Below, piece by piece: positions 1 to 8,758 of a DNA stretch of 64,000 bases. The notes under the pieces are model-generated. The model was given only the letters and a program-made list of their open reading frames with translations. It made no database searches and was not told where the DNA came from. The stretch comes from Pinirhizobacter soli (GTDB lineage Bacteria; Pseudomonadota; Gammaproteobacteria; Xanthomonadales; Rhodanobacteraceae). The stretch covers positions 62,001 through 126,000 of the forward strand of contig NZ_JADZLQ010000002.1 in assembly GCF_015905305.1 (NCBI RefSeq), read 5' to 3'. Within the stretch, counting starts at the first letter, position 1, and each line of letters opens with the position of its first letter. The position numbers and the translations under genes were made by a program.

Positions 1-940
1 GCAGGAACGCCGCCCGCGGCAGGTAGCCGGATTCTTCCAGCACCAGGATGAAGAAGAACAGGATCAGGATCTGCGGCAGGAACACCAGCACGGCGCCAAG
101 GCCTGCGAACACGCCGTCGTTCAACAGGCTATGCAGCGCGCTGCCAGCGGGGAGGAAGCCGGTGGACCAGGCGCCCAGCCAGGTGATGCCCGCCTGGATG
201 CCATCCATCACCGGCTTAGCCCAGGAAAACACCGCCTGGAAGATGAAGAACATCAACCCCGCCAGGATCACCATGCCCATCACTGGATGCAGTGCCCAAC
301 GGTCCAGCGCGTCGTCGACGGCGGCGGTCTCGCGCGGCATGGTGACAGTGGCGGTAAGGAGCTCACGGACCTGGGCGTGCATCTGGGCGGGGGTCAGCGG
401 AGCCGGATCGGAGGGCGCCGCTTCCGGCACGTCGCCGTCCACGCGCTCGATCAGCGCCTTCGCGCCGCCCCGCTGCACGGCGACGGTCTGCACCACCGGC
501 ACGCCAAGGCGCCGCTGCAGTTCGTCGACGTCGATCACGATGCCGCGCCGTTTGGCGGCGTCCATCATGTTCAGCGCCAGCACCACCGGCCGGCCCAGCT
601 GGCGCACTTCCAGCACGAAGCGCAGGTGCAAGCGCAGGTTCGTGGCATCGGCCACGCAGACGATGAGGTCGGGTGCGGCCTCGCCCGGGTAGCGACCCAG
701 GCAGACATCGCGGGTGATGGCTTCATCCGGGCTGGTGGCGGCGAAGCTGTACGCGCCCGGGAGATCAAGCAGCTGGAAACTGCGGCCCGACGGCGCCACG
801 AAGCGACCTTCCTTGCGCTCGACGGTGACGCCGGCGTAGTTGGCTACCTTCTGCCGGCCGCCGGTGAGCTGGTTGAACAGTGCGGTTTTGCCACAGTTCG
901 GGTTGCCGACCAGGGCAATGCGCAGGACTGACTCACTCAT
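1..940 (-). CDS. feoB: Ferrous iron transporter FeoB, partial (C-terminus beyond window edge)
   Basis: FeoB is an inner-membrane Fe(II) permease with a cytosolic N-terminal G domain. Seen: G1 loop GNPNCGKT at residues 12-19, the G3 motif DLPG in the following G domain, an NMMD G4 motif, then a first hydrophobic segment (HPVMGMVILAGLMFFIF) and a Gate-domain segment (LPQILILFFFILVLEESGY). About 313 codons are present and the rest lies outside the window. The ATG overlaps the feoA stop codon by 4 bp (ATGA), so the two are translationally coupled. Expression is probably Fur-controlled through the box at 1196-1214. Family assignment is secure. Confidence 0.96.
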   Translation of the reverse strand, partial: MSESVLRIALVGNPNCGKTALFNQLTGGRQKVANYAGVTVERKEGRFVAPSGRSFQLLDLPGAYSFAATSPDEAITRDVCLGRYPGEAAPDLIVCVADATNLRLHLRFVLEVRQLGRPVVLALNMMDAAKRRGIVIDVDELQRRLGVPVVQTVAVQRGGAKALIERVDGDVPEAAPSDPAPLTPAQMHAQVRELLTATVTMPRETAAVDDALDRWALHPVMGMVILAGLMFFIFQAVFSWAKPVMDGIQAGITWLGAWSTGFLPAGSALHSLLNDGVFAGLGAVLVFLPQILILFFFILVLEESGYLPRAAFL

Positions 941-1182
941 GCCGTAGCCTCCTGGCTTACCGTCACCCGCGCAGCCTCCGACCGGCGCAGCGCAAAGCGC
1001 GTGGAGCCGATCTGCACCAGCAGCGGATCGCCACCGAGCGGCCCGCGGGCGACAATGCGCACGGGCTCGCCGCTGACAAAACCCAGCTCGCGCAGGCGCT
1101 GGGCGATGGGGTCGGCGGGGTGGGCATCTTCGACATCCTGGACCATGGCGGGCGCGCCTCTGGGCAACTCGGACAACCGCAC
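937..1182 (-). CDS. feoA: FeoA family Fe(II) transport accessory protein
   Basis: FeoA is a small cytosolic SH3-fold protein that assists FeoB. The 81 residues start with the family-typical MRLSELPRG and contain a central RLRELGFVSGEPVRI segment. The start is GTG; no other in-frame start lies upstream before a stop, and the next downstream Met (residue 13) would remove the conserved first beta strand. There is no strong Shine-Dalgarno. It is the first gene of feoAB, and its stop overlaps the feoB start. The Fur-box match begins only 14 bp upstream of the start codon. Confidence 0.93.
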   Translation of the reverse strand: MRLSELPRGAPAMVQDVEDAHPADPIAQRLRELGFVSGEPVRIVARGPLGGDPLLVQIGSTRFALRRSEAARVTVSQEATA

Positions 1183-1195
1183 GGATGATTACTCA

Positions 1196-1214
1196 AATAA
1201 GAATAATTCGCATT
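1196..1214. promoter_or_regulatory. Fur box between feoA and liuC
   Basis: AATAAGAATAATTCGCATT matches the classical 19-bp Fur operator AATGAGAATAATTCTCATT at 17 of 19 positions. It lies in the 79-bp divergent region, 14 bp from the feoA start and about 48 bp from liuC. Repression of feoAB by Fe-Fur is the expected role. Whether liuC is also affected is open. Confidence 0.82.
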
Positions 1215-1261
1215 ATACGCCGTTGTATCCTTTCTTGCACATTACCTACGGGGCTTAATCC

Positions 1262-2050
1262 ATGACCGACGCCGTCCTGCTCGAACGCTCCGGCACCCTG
1301 GCCACGATCACCCTCAACCGTCCGGCGGTGCACAACGCCTTCGACGACGCGCTGATCGCCTCCCTCACCGCCCTGCTGGCCGACGTCGAGGCGGACGAAA
1401 GCGTCCGGGCAGTGGTTCTGACCGGCGAGGGCGCGAGCTTCTCCGCCGGGGCGGACCTCAACTGGATGCGCGGCATGGCCGGCGCCAGCGAGGAGGAGAA
1501 CCGTACCGACTCCGAACGCCTGGCAGCGCTGATGCACCGCCTGCAGTTCCTCTCCAAGCCCACCATCGCACGCGTCAATGGCGCGGCTTACGGCGGTGGC
1601 GTGGGCCTGATCGCCTGCTGCGATATCGCCATCGGCGTGTTCGGTACCAAGTTCTCGCTGTCGGAAGTGAAGCTGGGGCTGGTACCGGCGGTGATCTCCC
1701 CCTACGTGGTGGCAGCCGTCGGCCCGCGCCATGCACGGCGATTGTTCGTCACCGGCGAAGTGTTCGACGCCAGCCACGCCCAGCGCATCGGCCTGCTGCA
1801 CGAAGTGGTTCCGGCTGATGAACTGGACAACGCCGTGGCCAACGCCGTGGCCCTGCTGTGGCCCGGCGGCCCGGTGGCGCAGCGCGAGGCGAAGATGCTG
1901 GCGCTGGCCATGGCCGGACAGACGGCCGAGGAAGCCCAGCGCGTGGACATCCAGAACGCCGCCTTGATCGCCCGCCTGCGCGTGTCAGCCGAAGGCCAGG
2001 AAGGCCTGCAGGCGTTCCTTGAAAAACGCGGACCGACATGGCGTAGCTGA
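1262..2050 (+). CDS. liuC: Enoyl-CoA hydratase/isomerase, probable methylglutaconyl-CoA hydratase
   Basis: This is a crotonase-fold enzyme of 262 residues. The oxyanion-hole segments are visible as SAGADLNWMRGMAG and, from about residue 107, GAAYGGGVGLIACCDIA, and a Glu in FSLSEVKLG (about residue 135) fits the catalytic position. The fold alone does not fix the substrate. The following genes encode methylcrotonyl-CoA carboxylase alpha and HMG-CoA lyase, which flank the 3-methylglutaconyl-CoA hydration step of leucine catabolism, so LiuC is the best call. The isovaleryl-CoA dehydrogenase and carboxylase beta genes (liuA, liuB) usually found in this cluster are not in the window. Confidence 0.85.
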   Translation: MTDAVLLERSGTLATITLNRPAVHNAFDDALIASLTALLADVEADESVRAVVLTGEGASFSAGADLNWMRGMAGASEEENRTDSERLAALMHRLQFLSKPTIARVNGAAYGGGVGLIACCDIAIGVFGTKFSLSEVKLGLVPAVISPYVVAAVGPRHARRLFVTGEVFDASHAQRIGLLHEVVPADELDNAVANAVALLWPGGPVAQREAKMLALAMAGQTAEEAQRVDIQNAALIARLRVSAEGQEGLQAFLEKRGPTWRS

Positions 2051-2150
2051 AAGTCGCCGTCGCACGGACGCCATGCTGCAACGCACGCGGGCGTTTTCGC
2101 TGAATCTGCTAGCGTTCACCGTTTGAACAAATCTTTTCCCAGGCCTGCGC

Positions 2151-4151
2151 ATGTTTGATTGCATCCTCATTGCCAACCGCGGCGAGATCGCCTGCCGCGT
2201 CATCCGTACCTGCCGTCGGCTCGGCATCAGGACGGTGGCGGTGTATTCCGAGGCCGACGCCAACGCCCAGCATGTGCGCCTTGCCGATGAAGCCTGGCCG
2301 ATCGGCGGCCCGCGGCCGGCCGATTCCTACCTGCGCGGCGATGCCATCATCGAGGTGGCGAAGAAGACCGGTGCCCAGGCCATTCATCCTGGCTATGGAT
2401 TCTTGTCGGAAAACACCGGCTTCGCCCGTGCCTGCGCCGCGGCCGGCATCGTCTTCATCGGCCCACGGCCGGAAAGCATCGATGCCATGGGCTCAAAGGC
2501 GGCCGCCAAGGCGCTGATGGAAAAGCACGGCGTACCTTTAGTGCCGGGCTACCACGGCGACAACCAGGATCCTGGGCACCTGGCCGAACAGGCCGCGAAG
2601 ACCGGTTTCCCGCTGATGATCAAGGCGGCCTCCGGCGGTGGTGGCAAGGGCATGCGCATCGTGCGCGACGCTGGCGCCTTCGCCGAAGCCCTCGCGTCCG
2701 CGCAACGCGAAGCGGCCAGCGCCTTCGGCGACACACGGGTGATCCTGGAGCGCTACGTCGAACACCCGCGCCACATCGAATTCCAGGTGTTCGGCGACAC
2801 CCACGGCCATGTCATCCATCTGAACGAGCGCGAATGCTCGGCCCAGCGCCGCTACCAGAAGGTGCTGGAAGAAACCCCCTCGCCTTTCCTGGAGATCGAC
2901 AGCCGCGCGCGCATGGGCGAAGCCGCTGTGGCGGCAGCCCAGGCGGTGGATTACGTGGGCGCGGGCACGGTGGAGTTCATCGTGGCGCAGGACGGTGAAT
3001 TCTTCTTCATGGAAATGAATACCCGCCTGCAGGTGGAACATCCGGTGACCGAGGAAACGCTTAGGCTCGACCTGGTTGAATGGCAGCTGCGCATCGCCGC
3101 CGGTGGCTACCTGCCGCTGGCCCAGGGTGATGTGCAGGCCCGCGGCCACGCGATCGAGGTGCGCCTTTACGCCGAGGACCCGGAGCAGAACTTCCTGCCG
3201 GGCTCGGGCAAGCTCACACACCTGCGCCTGCCCGAACCCTCGCCGCATGTGCGGCTGGATGCCGGCGTGGTGGAAGGCGACACGGTAAGCATCTTCTACG
3301 ACCCGATGATCGCCAAGCTGATCGTGTTCGATCGCGACCGGCCGCGTGCGCTCGAACGCCTGCGCGAAGCGCTGGCCGCCTGCGAGATCGTGGGGCCCGC
3401 CTCGAACATCGCCTTCCTCGAACGCCTGGTGCGCCATCCGGCGGTGGTGGAAGGCAATATCGACACCGGCTACCTCGATCGGCACCTGGATCAGTTCCTC
3501 AAAGGCGCCACGCCGTCCACGGACGGCGACGTCTTCGCCGCTGCCACGGCCGTGCTGCTGGACGAAGAAGCCCGGGCCACGGCGGCGCCTGGCGATCCGC
3601 ATTCGCCGTGGGCGGCCAATGACGCCTGGCGCAACGCGCATCCGGGTAAGCGCCTGGTGGCCCTGGTGGTGGATGGCGAGCGCCGAGACATCGCAGCTTA
3701 TGGCCACGACGGCACGTATCACCTGAGGTCCGGCGAGGCCAGCACGGAAGTATCCGGCGCGCGGCTGGCCGATGGCGTGCTAACCGCGCGTTTCGACGGC
3801 CATGCGTACCGGCTTCGCGTGCACCTGGATGCCGGGCACGTGGCCGTCCACGATACCGCCGGCTTCCGCCACGCGTTCGACCGCGCCCCCGCTTTCGCCT
3901 GGGTCCTCGCCGACGCGGTAGGCGATGACCGCCTGCTGGCGCCGATGCCTGGCCGCATCGTGCTGGTGCGCGTGAAGCCCGGCGACACCGTCACGGCCGG
4001 CCAGGATCTGCTGGTGATGGAGGCGATGAAGATGGAGCTGGCCTTGAAGGCGCCGCGCGACGGCACCATCGAGTCGGTAGGCGCGGCCCAGGGCGACTTC
4101 GTTGAAGCCGACCGCGTGCTGGTCCGCCTGGCCGCGAACGATCAAGCCTGA
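2151..4151 (+). CDS. liuD: Methylcrotonyl-CoA carboxylase, biotin-containing alpha subunit
   Basis: The 666-residue protein has the order biotin carboxylase N-domain (FDCILIANRGEIACRVIR), ATP-grasp (glycine-rich loop ASGGGGKGMRIV; active-site segment EMNTRLQVEHPVTE), biotin carboxylase C-domain, linker, and biotinyl domain. The biotin acceptor is Lys627 in AMKM. Length and domain order fit the alpha subunit of 3-methylcrotonyl-CoA carboxylase, which needs a separate beta subunit (not in this window). Propionyl- or geranyl-CoA carboxylase alpha subunits look alike; the liuC/liuE context favours leucine breakdown. A 100-bp gap separates it from liuC and 12 bp from liuE. Confidence 0.92.
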   Translation: MFDCILIANRGEIACRVIRTCRRLGIRTVAVYSEADANAQHVRLADEAWPIGGPRPADSYLRGDAIIEVAKKTGAQAIHPGYGFLSENTGFARACAAAGIVFIGPRPESIDAMGSKAAAKALMEKHGVPLVPGYHGDNQDPGHLAEQAAKTGFPLMIKAASGGGGKGMRIVRDAGAFAEALASAQREAASAFGDTRVILERYVEHPRHIEFQVFGDTHGHVIHLNERECSAQRRYQKVLEETPSPFLEIDSRARMGEAAVAAAQAVDYVGAGTVEFIVAQDGEFFFMEMNTRLQVEHPVTEETLRLDLVEWQLRIAAGGYLPLAQGDVQARGHAIEVRLYAEDPEQNFLPGSGKLTHLRLPEPSPHVRLDAGVVEGDTVSIFYDPMIAKLIVFDRDRPRALERLREALAACEIVGPASNIAFLERLVRHPAVVEGNIDTGYLDRHLDQFLKGATPSTDGDVFAAATAVLLDEEARATAAPGDPHSPWAANDAWRNAHPGKRLVALVVDGERRDIAAYGHDGTYHLRSGEASTEVSGARLADGVLTARFDGHAYRLRVHLDAGHVAVHDTAGFRHAFDRAPAFAWVLADAVGDDRLLAPMPGRIVLVRVKPGDTVTAGQDLLVMEAMKMELALKAPRDGTIESVGAAQGDFVEADRVLVRLAANDQA

Positions 4152-4163
4152 AGGATTCAACCG

Positions 4164-5063
4164 ATGAACGCAGCAAATTTTGTACGCATCGTCGAAGTAG
4201 GCGCGCGCGATGGATTGCAGAACGAAAAAACGCTGCTCCCCGCCGACGTCAAGATCGCGCTTATCGATCGCCTCTCTTCCACGGGCCTGTCGGTGGTGGA
4301 AGCCACCAGCTTCGTCAGCCCCAAATGGGTACCGCAGCTGGCCGATGCCGCGCAGGTGTACGCCGGCATCCGCAAGGTGCCGGGAGTGACCTACCCCGTG
4401 CTGGTGCCCAACGAGCAGGGTTATGAGCGTGCCCGCGCCGTGGGCGTCACCGAGATCGCCGTGTTCACCGCGGCCTCCGAAGCGTTCAACCAGAAGAACA
4501 TCAACGCCTCGATCGATGAAAGCATCGACCGCTTCCGCCCGGTCATGGCCCGCGCCCGCGAAGACGGCGTATCCGTGCGTGGCTACGTGTCCACGGTGCT
4601 GGGCTGCCCCTACCAGGGCGAGGTGCCGCTGTCCGACGTGGTACGCGTGGCCAAGGCGTTGCATGAACTGGGCTGCCATGAAATCTCGCTCGGCGACACC
4701 ATCGGCGTGGGCACGCCGGCCAAGGCGCGCGCGATGCTGCGCGCCGTCGCCGCCGAAGTGCCGATGGACGCACTGGCCGTGCATTTCCACGACACCTACG
4801 GCCAGGCCCTGGCCAATATCCTTTCCTGCCTGGAAGAAGGCGTGCGCGTGGTCGATAGCGCCGTTTCTGGCACAGGCGGTTGCCCATACGCCAAGGGCGC
4901 CACCGGCAACGTCGCCAGCGAAGACGTGGTGTACATGCTGCACGGCATGGGCATGCAGACCGGCGTGGACCTCGACCTCCTTATCGCCACCGGCGCGTGG
5001 CTTGCCGCGCAGCTGGGCAAGGAAACCGCCAGCCGGGTGACGCGGGCGCGCACCGCGGCCTGA
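4164..5063 (+). CDS. liuE: Hydroxymethylglutaryl-CoA lyase
   Basis: This enzyme cleaves HMG-CoA to acetoacetate and acetyl-CoA, the last step of leucine degradation. The 299-residue TIM-barrel protein shows the N-terminal signature EVGARDGLQNE, the SFVSPKWVPQ loop, the metal-binding HFHDTYGQ segment and the active-site loop GGCPYAKGATGN with its Cys at about residue 240. It is the third gene of the liuCDE block, 12 bp downstream of liuD. Confidence 0.95.
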   Translation: MNAANFVRIVEVGARDGLQNEKTLLPADVKIALIDRLSSTGLSVVEATSFVSPKWVPQLADAAQVYAGIRKVPGVTYPVLVPNEQGYERARAVGVTEIAVFTAASEAFNQKNINASIDESIDRFRPVMARAREDGVSVRGYVSTVLGCPYQGEVPLSDVVRVAKALHELGCHEISLGDTIGVGTPAKARAMLRAVAAEVPMDALAVHFHDTYGQALANILSCLEEGVRVVDSAVSGTGGCPYAKGATGNVASEDVVYMLHGMGMQTGVDLDLLIATGAWLAAQLGKETASRVTRARTAA

Positions 5064-5102
5064 GCGGGCTATCATCGAGGTTCCGGTTGAATGGGGAACC
5101 CT

Positions 5103-6389
5103 ATGCCGCGCACCATCTTTTTCGTTGCGTTGCTGCTTACGCTGGTGGCGCCTGCAGCCGCGCGGGACACGCTGCTCGTTCCCGACCGCGTCTGGACGGC
5201 CGAAGGCAACGCCACCCACACAGGTTGGGCCGTGCTGGTGCGCGATGGCGTGATCGCCGGCGTCGGACCACGCGAGGGCTTGCACCCGACCGCCGATGCC
5301 CGTGAAATTCCCCTGCCGGGCGCCACGCTGATGCCGGGCCTGATCGACCTTCATTCCCATGTATTCCTGCACCCGTACAACGAAACCCTGTGGAACGACC
5401 AGGTGCTCAAGGAAGCACCCGACTACCGCGTGCTCGAGGCCGCAGCCCATGCGCGGGACACGCTGATGTCGGGCTTTACCGCCTTGCGCGACCTGGGCAC
5501 GGAAGGCGCCGGCTTCGGCGACGTCGCCATCAAGCGCGCGATCAACGAAGGGCTGATCCCGGGACCGCGGATGTTCGTGGCCACGCGCGCGATCGTCGCC
5601 ACCGCCAGTTACGGCCCCGGCCCCCACGGCTTTCGACCCGACCTTGACCTCCCCTCCGGCGCCCAGGAAGTGAGCGGCGTGGACGAAGCCATGCGCGCGG
5701 TGCGCGAACAGGCAGCACATGGCGCGGACTGGATCAAGCTGTACGCCGATTACCGCGTGGGTCCCGATGGCGGCACCATGCCCACCTTCACCGCGGCCGA
5801 ACTCAAGGCCATCGTCGATACCGCGCACCTCGGTGGCCGGCCAGTGGCAGCCCACGCCGCCTCGCGCGAAGGCGTGGCGATGGCGGTGGCGGCGGGTGTG
5901 GACACCATCGAACACGGCTACGGCACCGACGAAGCCACGTTCGCCCGGATGAAGAAGCAAGGCACCACCTACGAGCCCACGCTCACCGCGGTGGACGCCA
6001 CCGAGGAATACTTCAACCATTACAAGCCCGGCGACCCGCCCACCGACAAGATGCGCGAGGCCGAGCACGCCTTCCGCACCGCGCTCAAAGTGGGCGTGAC
6101 CATCGGCAACGGCTCGGACGTGGGCGTGTTCACCCATGGCACCAACTGGCGCGAGCCGGTGGCCATGGTGCGCGACGGCATGACCCCGCCCCAGGCACTT
6201 CACGCCGCCACCGACGTCGCCGCGCGTATCCTCCGTCAGGGCGACCGCTTCGGCCGCATCGCCGTGGGGATGCGCGCCGACCTTGCAGCGTTCTCGGGTG
6301 ACCCCAGCGCCCACATCGAAGACCTTGCCCATCCGGTGCTGGTGATGAAGGATGGAACCCTCTACCGCAGCCCCGACGGCCATCCATGA
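5103..6389 (+). CDS. Secreted metal-dependent amidohydrolase (imidazolonepropionase/prolidase-like)
   Basis: A start at 5103 gives a clean signal peptide (MPRTIFFVALLLTLVAPAAA) and is preceded by a GGGGA ribosome-binding sequence; an ATG 12 bp upstream is possible. The mature domain shows amidohydrolase metal ligands: HSH in MPGLIDLHSHVF, the IKLYAD lysine, the AAHAAS and IEHGYG histidines and the NGSD aspartate. Periplasmic enzymes of this subgroup often act as dipeptidases (Xaa-Arg/Lys or Xaa-Pro type), but the substrate here is unknown. The stop overlaps the next start by 4 bp (ATGA). Confidence 0.85.
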   Translation: MPRTIFFVALLLTLVAPAAARDTLLVPDRVWTAEGNATHTGWAVLVRDGVIAGVGPREGLHPTADAREIPLPGATLMPGLIDLHSHVFLHPYNETLWNDQVLKEAPDYRVLEAAAHARDTLMSGFTALRDLGTEGAGFGDVAIKRAINEGLIPGPRMFVATRAIVATASYGPGPHGFRPDLDLPSGAQEVSGVDEAMRAVREQAAHGADWIKLYADYRVGPDGGTMPTFTAAELKAIVDTAHLGGRPVAAHAASREGVAMAVAAGVDTIEHGYGTDEATFARMKKQGTTYEPTLTAVDATEEYFNHYKPGDPPTDKMREAEHAFRTALKVGVTIGNGSDVGVFTHGTNWREPVAMVRDGMTPPQALHAATDVAARILRQGDRFGRIAVGMRADLAAFSGDPSAHIEDLAHPVLVMKDGTLYRSPDGHP

Positions 6390-6877
6390 GTCCCAGTTTC
6401 CAGATCCGCCCGATCGAACCACGCGACGATGCCTCCATGGCGGCGATCATCCGTGAAGTGATGCCCGAGTTCGGCGCCGACGGCCCGGGCTTTGCCATCC
6501 ACGATGAAGAAGTCGACTGCATGGCCGAGGCCTATGCGCGCGAAGACACCGCCTACTACGTGGTGATCATGGACGGCGAGGTCGTCGGCGGCGCCGGTAT
6601 CGCGCCGCTGGTGAACGCACAGGAGAAAGACGTCTGCGAGCTGCGCAAGATGTACTTCCTGCCCAAGGCGCGCGGCATCGGTGCGGGTGCGGCGATGATG
6701 CAGTGCTGCCTGGAAGCGGCGCGGCGCCTGGGCTTCGGGCGCTGCTACCTGGAAACCCTCACCGGCATGGATTCGGCGCAAACGCTCTACCGCCGCCACG
6801 GCTTCGAGCCTATGGACCACCCGATGGGTGGTACCGGGCACTTCAGCTGCGATCGCTTCTTTATCCGGGATCTGTAG
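6386..6877 (+). CDS. GNAT family N-acetyltransferase
   Basis: This 163-residue protein is a single GNAT domain. The acetyl-CoA pyrophosphate loop reads ARGIGAGAAMM after the beta-4 strand KMYFLPKA, and the C-terminal strand LYRRHGFEPM is typical. The acceptor substrate is not recognisable. It is the first of three consecutive GNAT genes, joined to the amidohydrolase by an ATGA overlap and to the next acetyltransferase by a 3-bp gap, so the four probably form one transcription unit. Confidence 0.88.
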   Translation: MSPSFQIRPIEPRDDASMAAIIREVMPEFGADGPGFAIHDEEVDCMAEAYAREDTAYYVVIMDGEVVGGAGIAPLVNAQEKDVCELRKMYFLPKARGIGAGAAMMQCCLEAARRLGFGRCYLETLTGMDSAQTLYRRHGFEPMDHPMGGTGHFSCDRFFIRDL

Positions 6878-6880
6878 CCC

Positions 6881-7354
6881 GTGGCCAGCCAACCGCCCCA
6901 GCTCACCTTCCAGGTCGACGACCCGGGGGCCCAGGACATCGTGCCGCTGATCGATGAATTCGAAGGCTACCTGGCCGAGCTCTACCCCGAAAGCGAACGC
7001 CGCCCGGGCGATGCCGCCTCTCCGCTGCACCGTCCGAACGTCACCTTCATGACCGCGCGCGTGGATGGCGTGCCGGTGGCCTGCGGCGCCTTCGCCGACC
7101 ACGACGACTACGTCGAGGTGGCCAAGATGTACGTCATCCCCACCGTGCGCGGGCTGGGCCTGGGCAAGCAGTTGCTCGAAGCCCTGGAAGACCAGATCCG
7201 CCGCTCCGGCGGCAAGTTGATACGGCTGGAGTCCGGGACCGCCCAGACCGAGGCCCAGGAACTCTACGAACGTGCCGGATACCGCCGCTGCGGCAACTTC
7301 GGCACGCATCGCGCCACGCCGCACAGCATCTTCATGGAAAAGTCCCTCGCATGA
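6881..7354 (+). CDS. GNAT family N-acetyltransferase
   Basis: This 157-residue GNAT protein uses a GTG start placed 3 bp after the preceding stop. The beta-4/alpha-3 region reads KMYVIPTVRGLGLGKQLL, the acetyl-CoA binding signature, and ELYERAGYRRCG closes the fold. It resembles the first acetyltransferase in that motif (both have KMY) but differs elsewhere. The acceptor is unknown. Its stop overlaps the next gene by 4 bp (ATGA). Confidence 0.87.
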   Translation: MASQPPQLTFQVDDPGAQDIVPLIDEFEGYLAELYPESERRPGDAASPLHRPNVTFMTARVDGVPVACGAFADHDDYVEVAKMYVIPTVRGLGLGKQLLEALEDQIRRSGGKLIRLESGTAQTEAQELYERAGYRRCGNFGTHRATPHSIFMEKSLA

Positions 7355-7920
7355 TCCGCATTGCCACCGCAGGCGACGCCGCCGCCTGCCACGACATCTA
7401 CGCCCCCGCGGTGCTGCATTCCGCCATCACCTTCGAGACGGAGCTGCCCGGAGCCCAGGCCATGGCCGGGCGCATCGAAGCGCGGCTGGCCCACTACCCG
7501 TGGCTGGTGTTCGAAGACGAAGGCCAGGTGCTCGGCTATGCCTATGCCGGTCGCTTCCGCGAACGCGCCGCCTACGACTGGATCGCCGAGACATCGGTTT
7601 ATGTACATGAAAACGCGCGCCGGCGCGGCATCGCCCGGCGCCTGTACACATGCCTGCTGGATGTGATGCAGATGCAGGGCTTCAACCAGGCCGTGGGGGC
7701 GATCACCCTGCCCGGTGAAAGCAGCGTGGCCATGCACGGCGCGCTCGGTTTCCAGCCGGCCGGCGTATGGCGCCATTGCGGTTATAAGCTCGGCCAGTGG
7801 CACGATGTCGGCCTATGGCAAAGGGAATTGGCGGTCCCGGCGAATCCGCCGCCCGCCGTCCTGCCGTTTGCCCGCATGCGCCACGATTCCGCCCTGCAGG
7901 TAAGGCTTGCGCTCGGGTAA
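7351..7920 (+). CDS. Phosphinothricin-type GNAT N-acetyltransferase
   Basis: The 189-residue product matches the phosphinothricin/methionine-sulfoximine acetyltransferase (PAT/MddA) subgroup: N-terminal IRIATAGDAAACHDIYAP, the segment SAITFETE, the loop ARRRGIARRLY and the C-terminal GFQPAGVWRHCGYKLGQW. Members detoxify phosphinothricin, methionine sulfoximine or related amino acids. It is the third of the coupled GNAT trio. The natural substrate is inferred from family only. Confidence 0.86.
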   Translation: MIRIATAGDAAACHDIYAPAVLHSAITFETELPGAQAMAGRIEARLAHYPWLVFEDEGQVLGYAYAGRFRERAAYDWIAETSVYVHENARRRGIARRLYTCLLDVMQMQGFNQAVGAITLPGESSVAMHGALGFQPAGVWRHCGYKLGQWHDVGLWQRELAVPANPPPAVLPFARMRHDSALQVRLALG

Positions 7921-7956
7921 GATGACGGTCTTTGCACGACGCACAGGACCTTCCCC

Positions 7957-8724
7957 ATGCAGCTTGGACACGTCAAGGCAGTGATCACCGGTGGCGCCTC
8001 GGGGCTGGGCTATGCGGTGGCCCGGCACCTGGTGGACCACGGCGCGAAAGTCGCGCTGTTCGACGTCAACGACGCGAAGGGCGCGTCCTCCTGCGAGGCA
8101 CTGGGCGACAACGCGCATTTCCGCCGGGTGGATGTCACCTCCGAAGACGACGTGGCCAAGAATGTCGCCGCCGCGCGCGAGACCATGGGCGGCCTGAACG
8201 TGGTGGTGAACTGCGCCGGCATCCTCGGTGCCGGCCGCGTGGTGGGCAAGGAAGGCGCGATGCCACTGGCCAACTTCAGCAACACCATCATGGTGAACCT
8301 GGTGGGCAGCTTCAACGTGGCCAAGGCCGCGGCCAACCTGATGCAGGCCAACGATGCCGGTGAAGATGGCGAGCGTGGCGTGATCATCAACACAGCTTCC
8401 GTGGCGGCCTTTGAAGGCCAGATCGGCCAGGCCGCGTACTCAGCCTCCAAGGGAGGCGTGGTGGGCATGACCTTGCCCATGGCGCGCGAACTCGCGCGCT
8501 TCGGCATCCGCGTGGTCACCATCGCCCCGGGCATCTTCTGGACACCGATGGTCGACAGCATGACGCCGCAGGTGCAGGAATCACTGTCGGCCACCATTCC
8601 GTTCCCGGCGCGCCTGGGCAAACCCGATGAATTCGCAAGCACCGTCGGCTTCGTGGTGCAGAGCCGTTACATCAACGGCGAGACCATCCGCCTGGACGGC
8701 GCCGTGCGCCTGCAGCCTAAGTAA
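7957..8724 (+). CDS. SDR family oxidoreductase, probable 3-hydroxyacyl-CoA dehydrogenase (type II-like)
   Basis: This is a 255-residue short-chain dehydrogenase. The NAD-binding loop is TGGASGLG near the N-terminus, followed by NCAGIL, a catalytic Ser in [11 protein letters not shown] and the YSASK motif. The segment [11 protein letters not shown] and the overall layout resemble type-2 3-hydroxyacyl-CoA dehydrogenases (HSD17B10/FadB2-like), which act in branched-chain or fatty acid oxidation; this would suit the nearby liu genes. It lies 36 bp after the GNAT trio and 34 bp before efpL. Confidence 0.85.
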   Translation: MQLGHVKAVITGGASGLGYAVARHLVDHGAKVALFDVNDAKGASSCEALGDNAHFRRVDVTSEDDVAKNVAAARETMGGLNVVVNCAGILGAGRVVGKEGAMPLANFSNTIMVNLVGSFNVAKAAANLMQANDAGEDGERGVIINTASVAAFEGQIGQAAYSASKGGVVGMTLPMARELARFGIRVVTIAPGIFWTPMVDSMTPQVQESLSATIPFPARLGKPDEFASTVGFVVQSRYINGETIRLDGAVRLQPK

Positions 8725-8758
8725 TCACCCCTTCCAGCCCAACACCCGAGCCCTTCGC

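Noticed and set aside
3780-6422. 880-codon open frame on the minus strand
   Set aside because: It lies antisense to liuD, liuE and the amidohydrolase; its His/Gly/Ala-rich translation is a GC-frame shadow with no motif.
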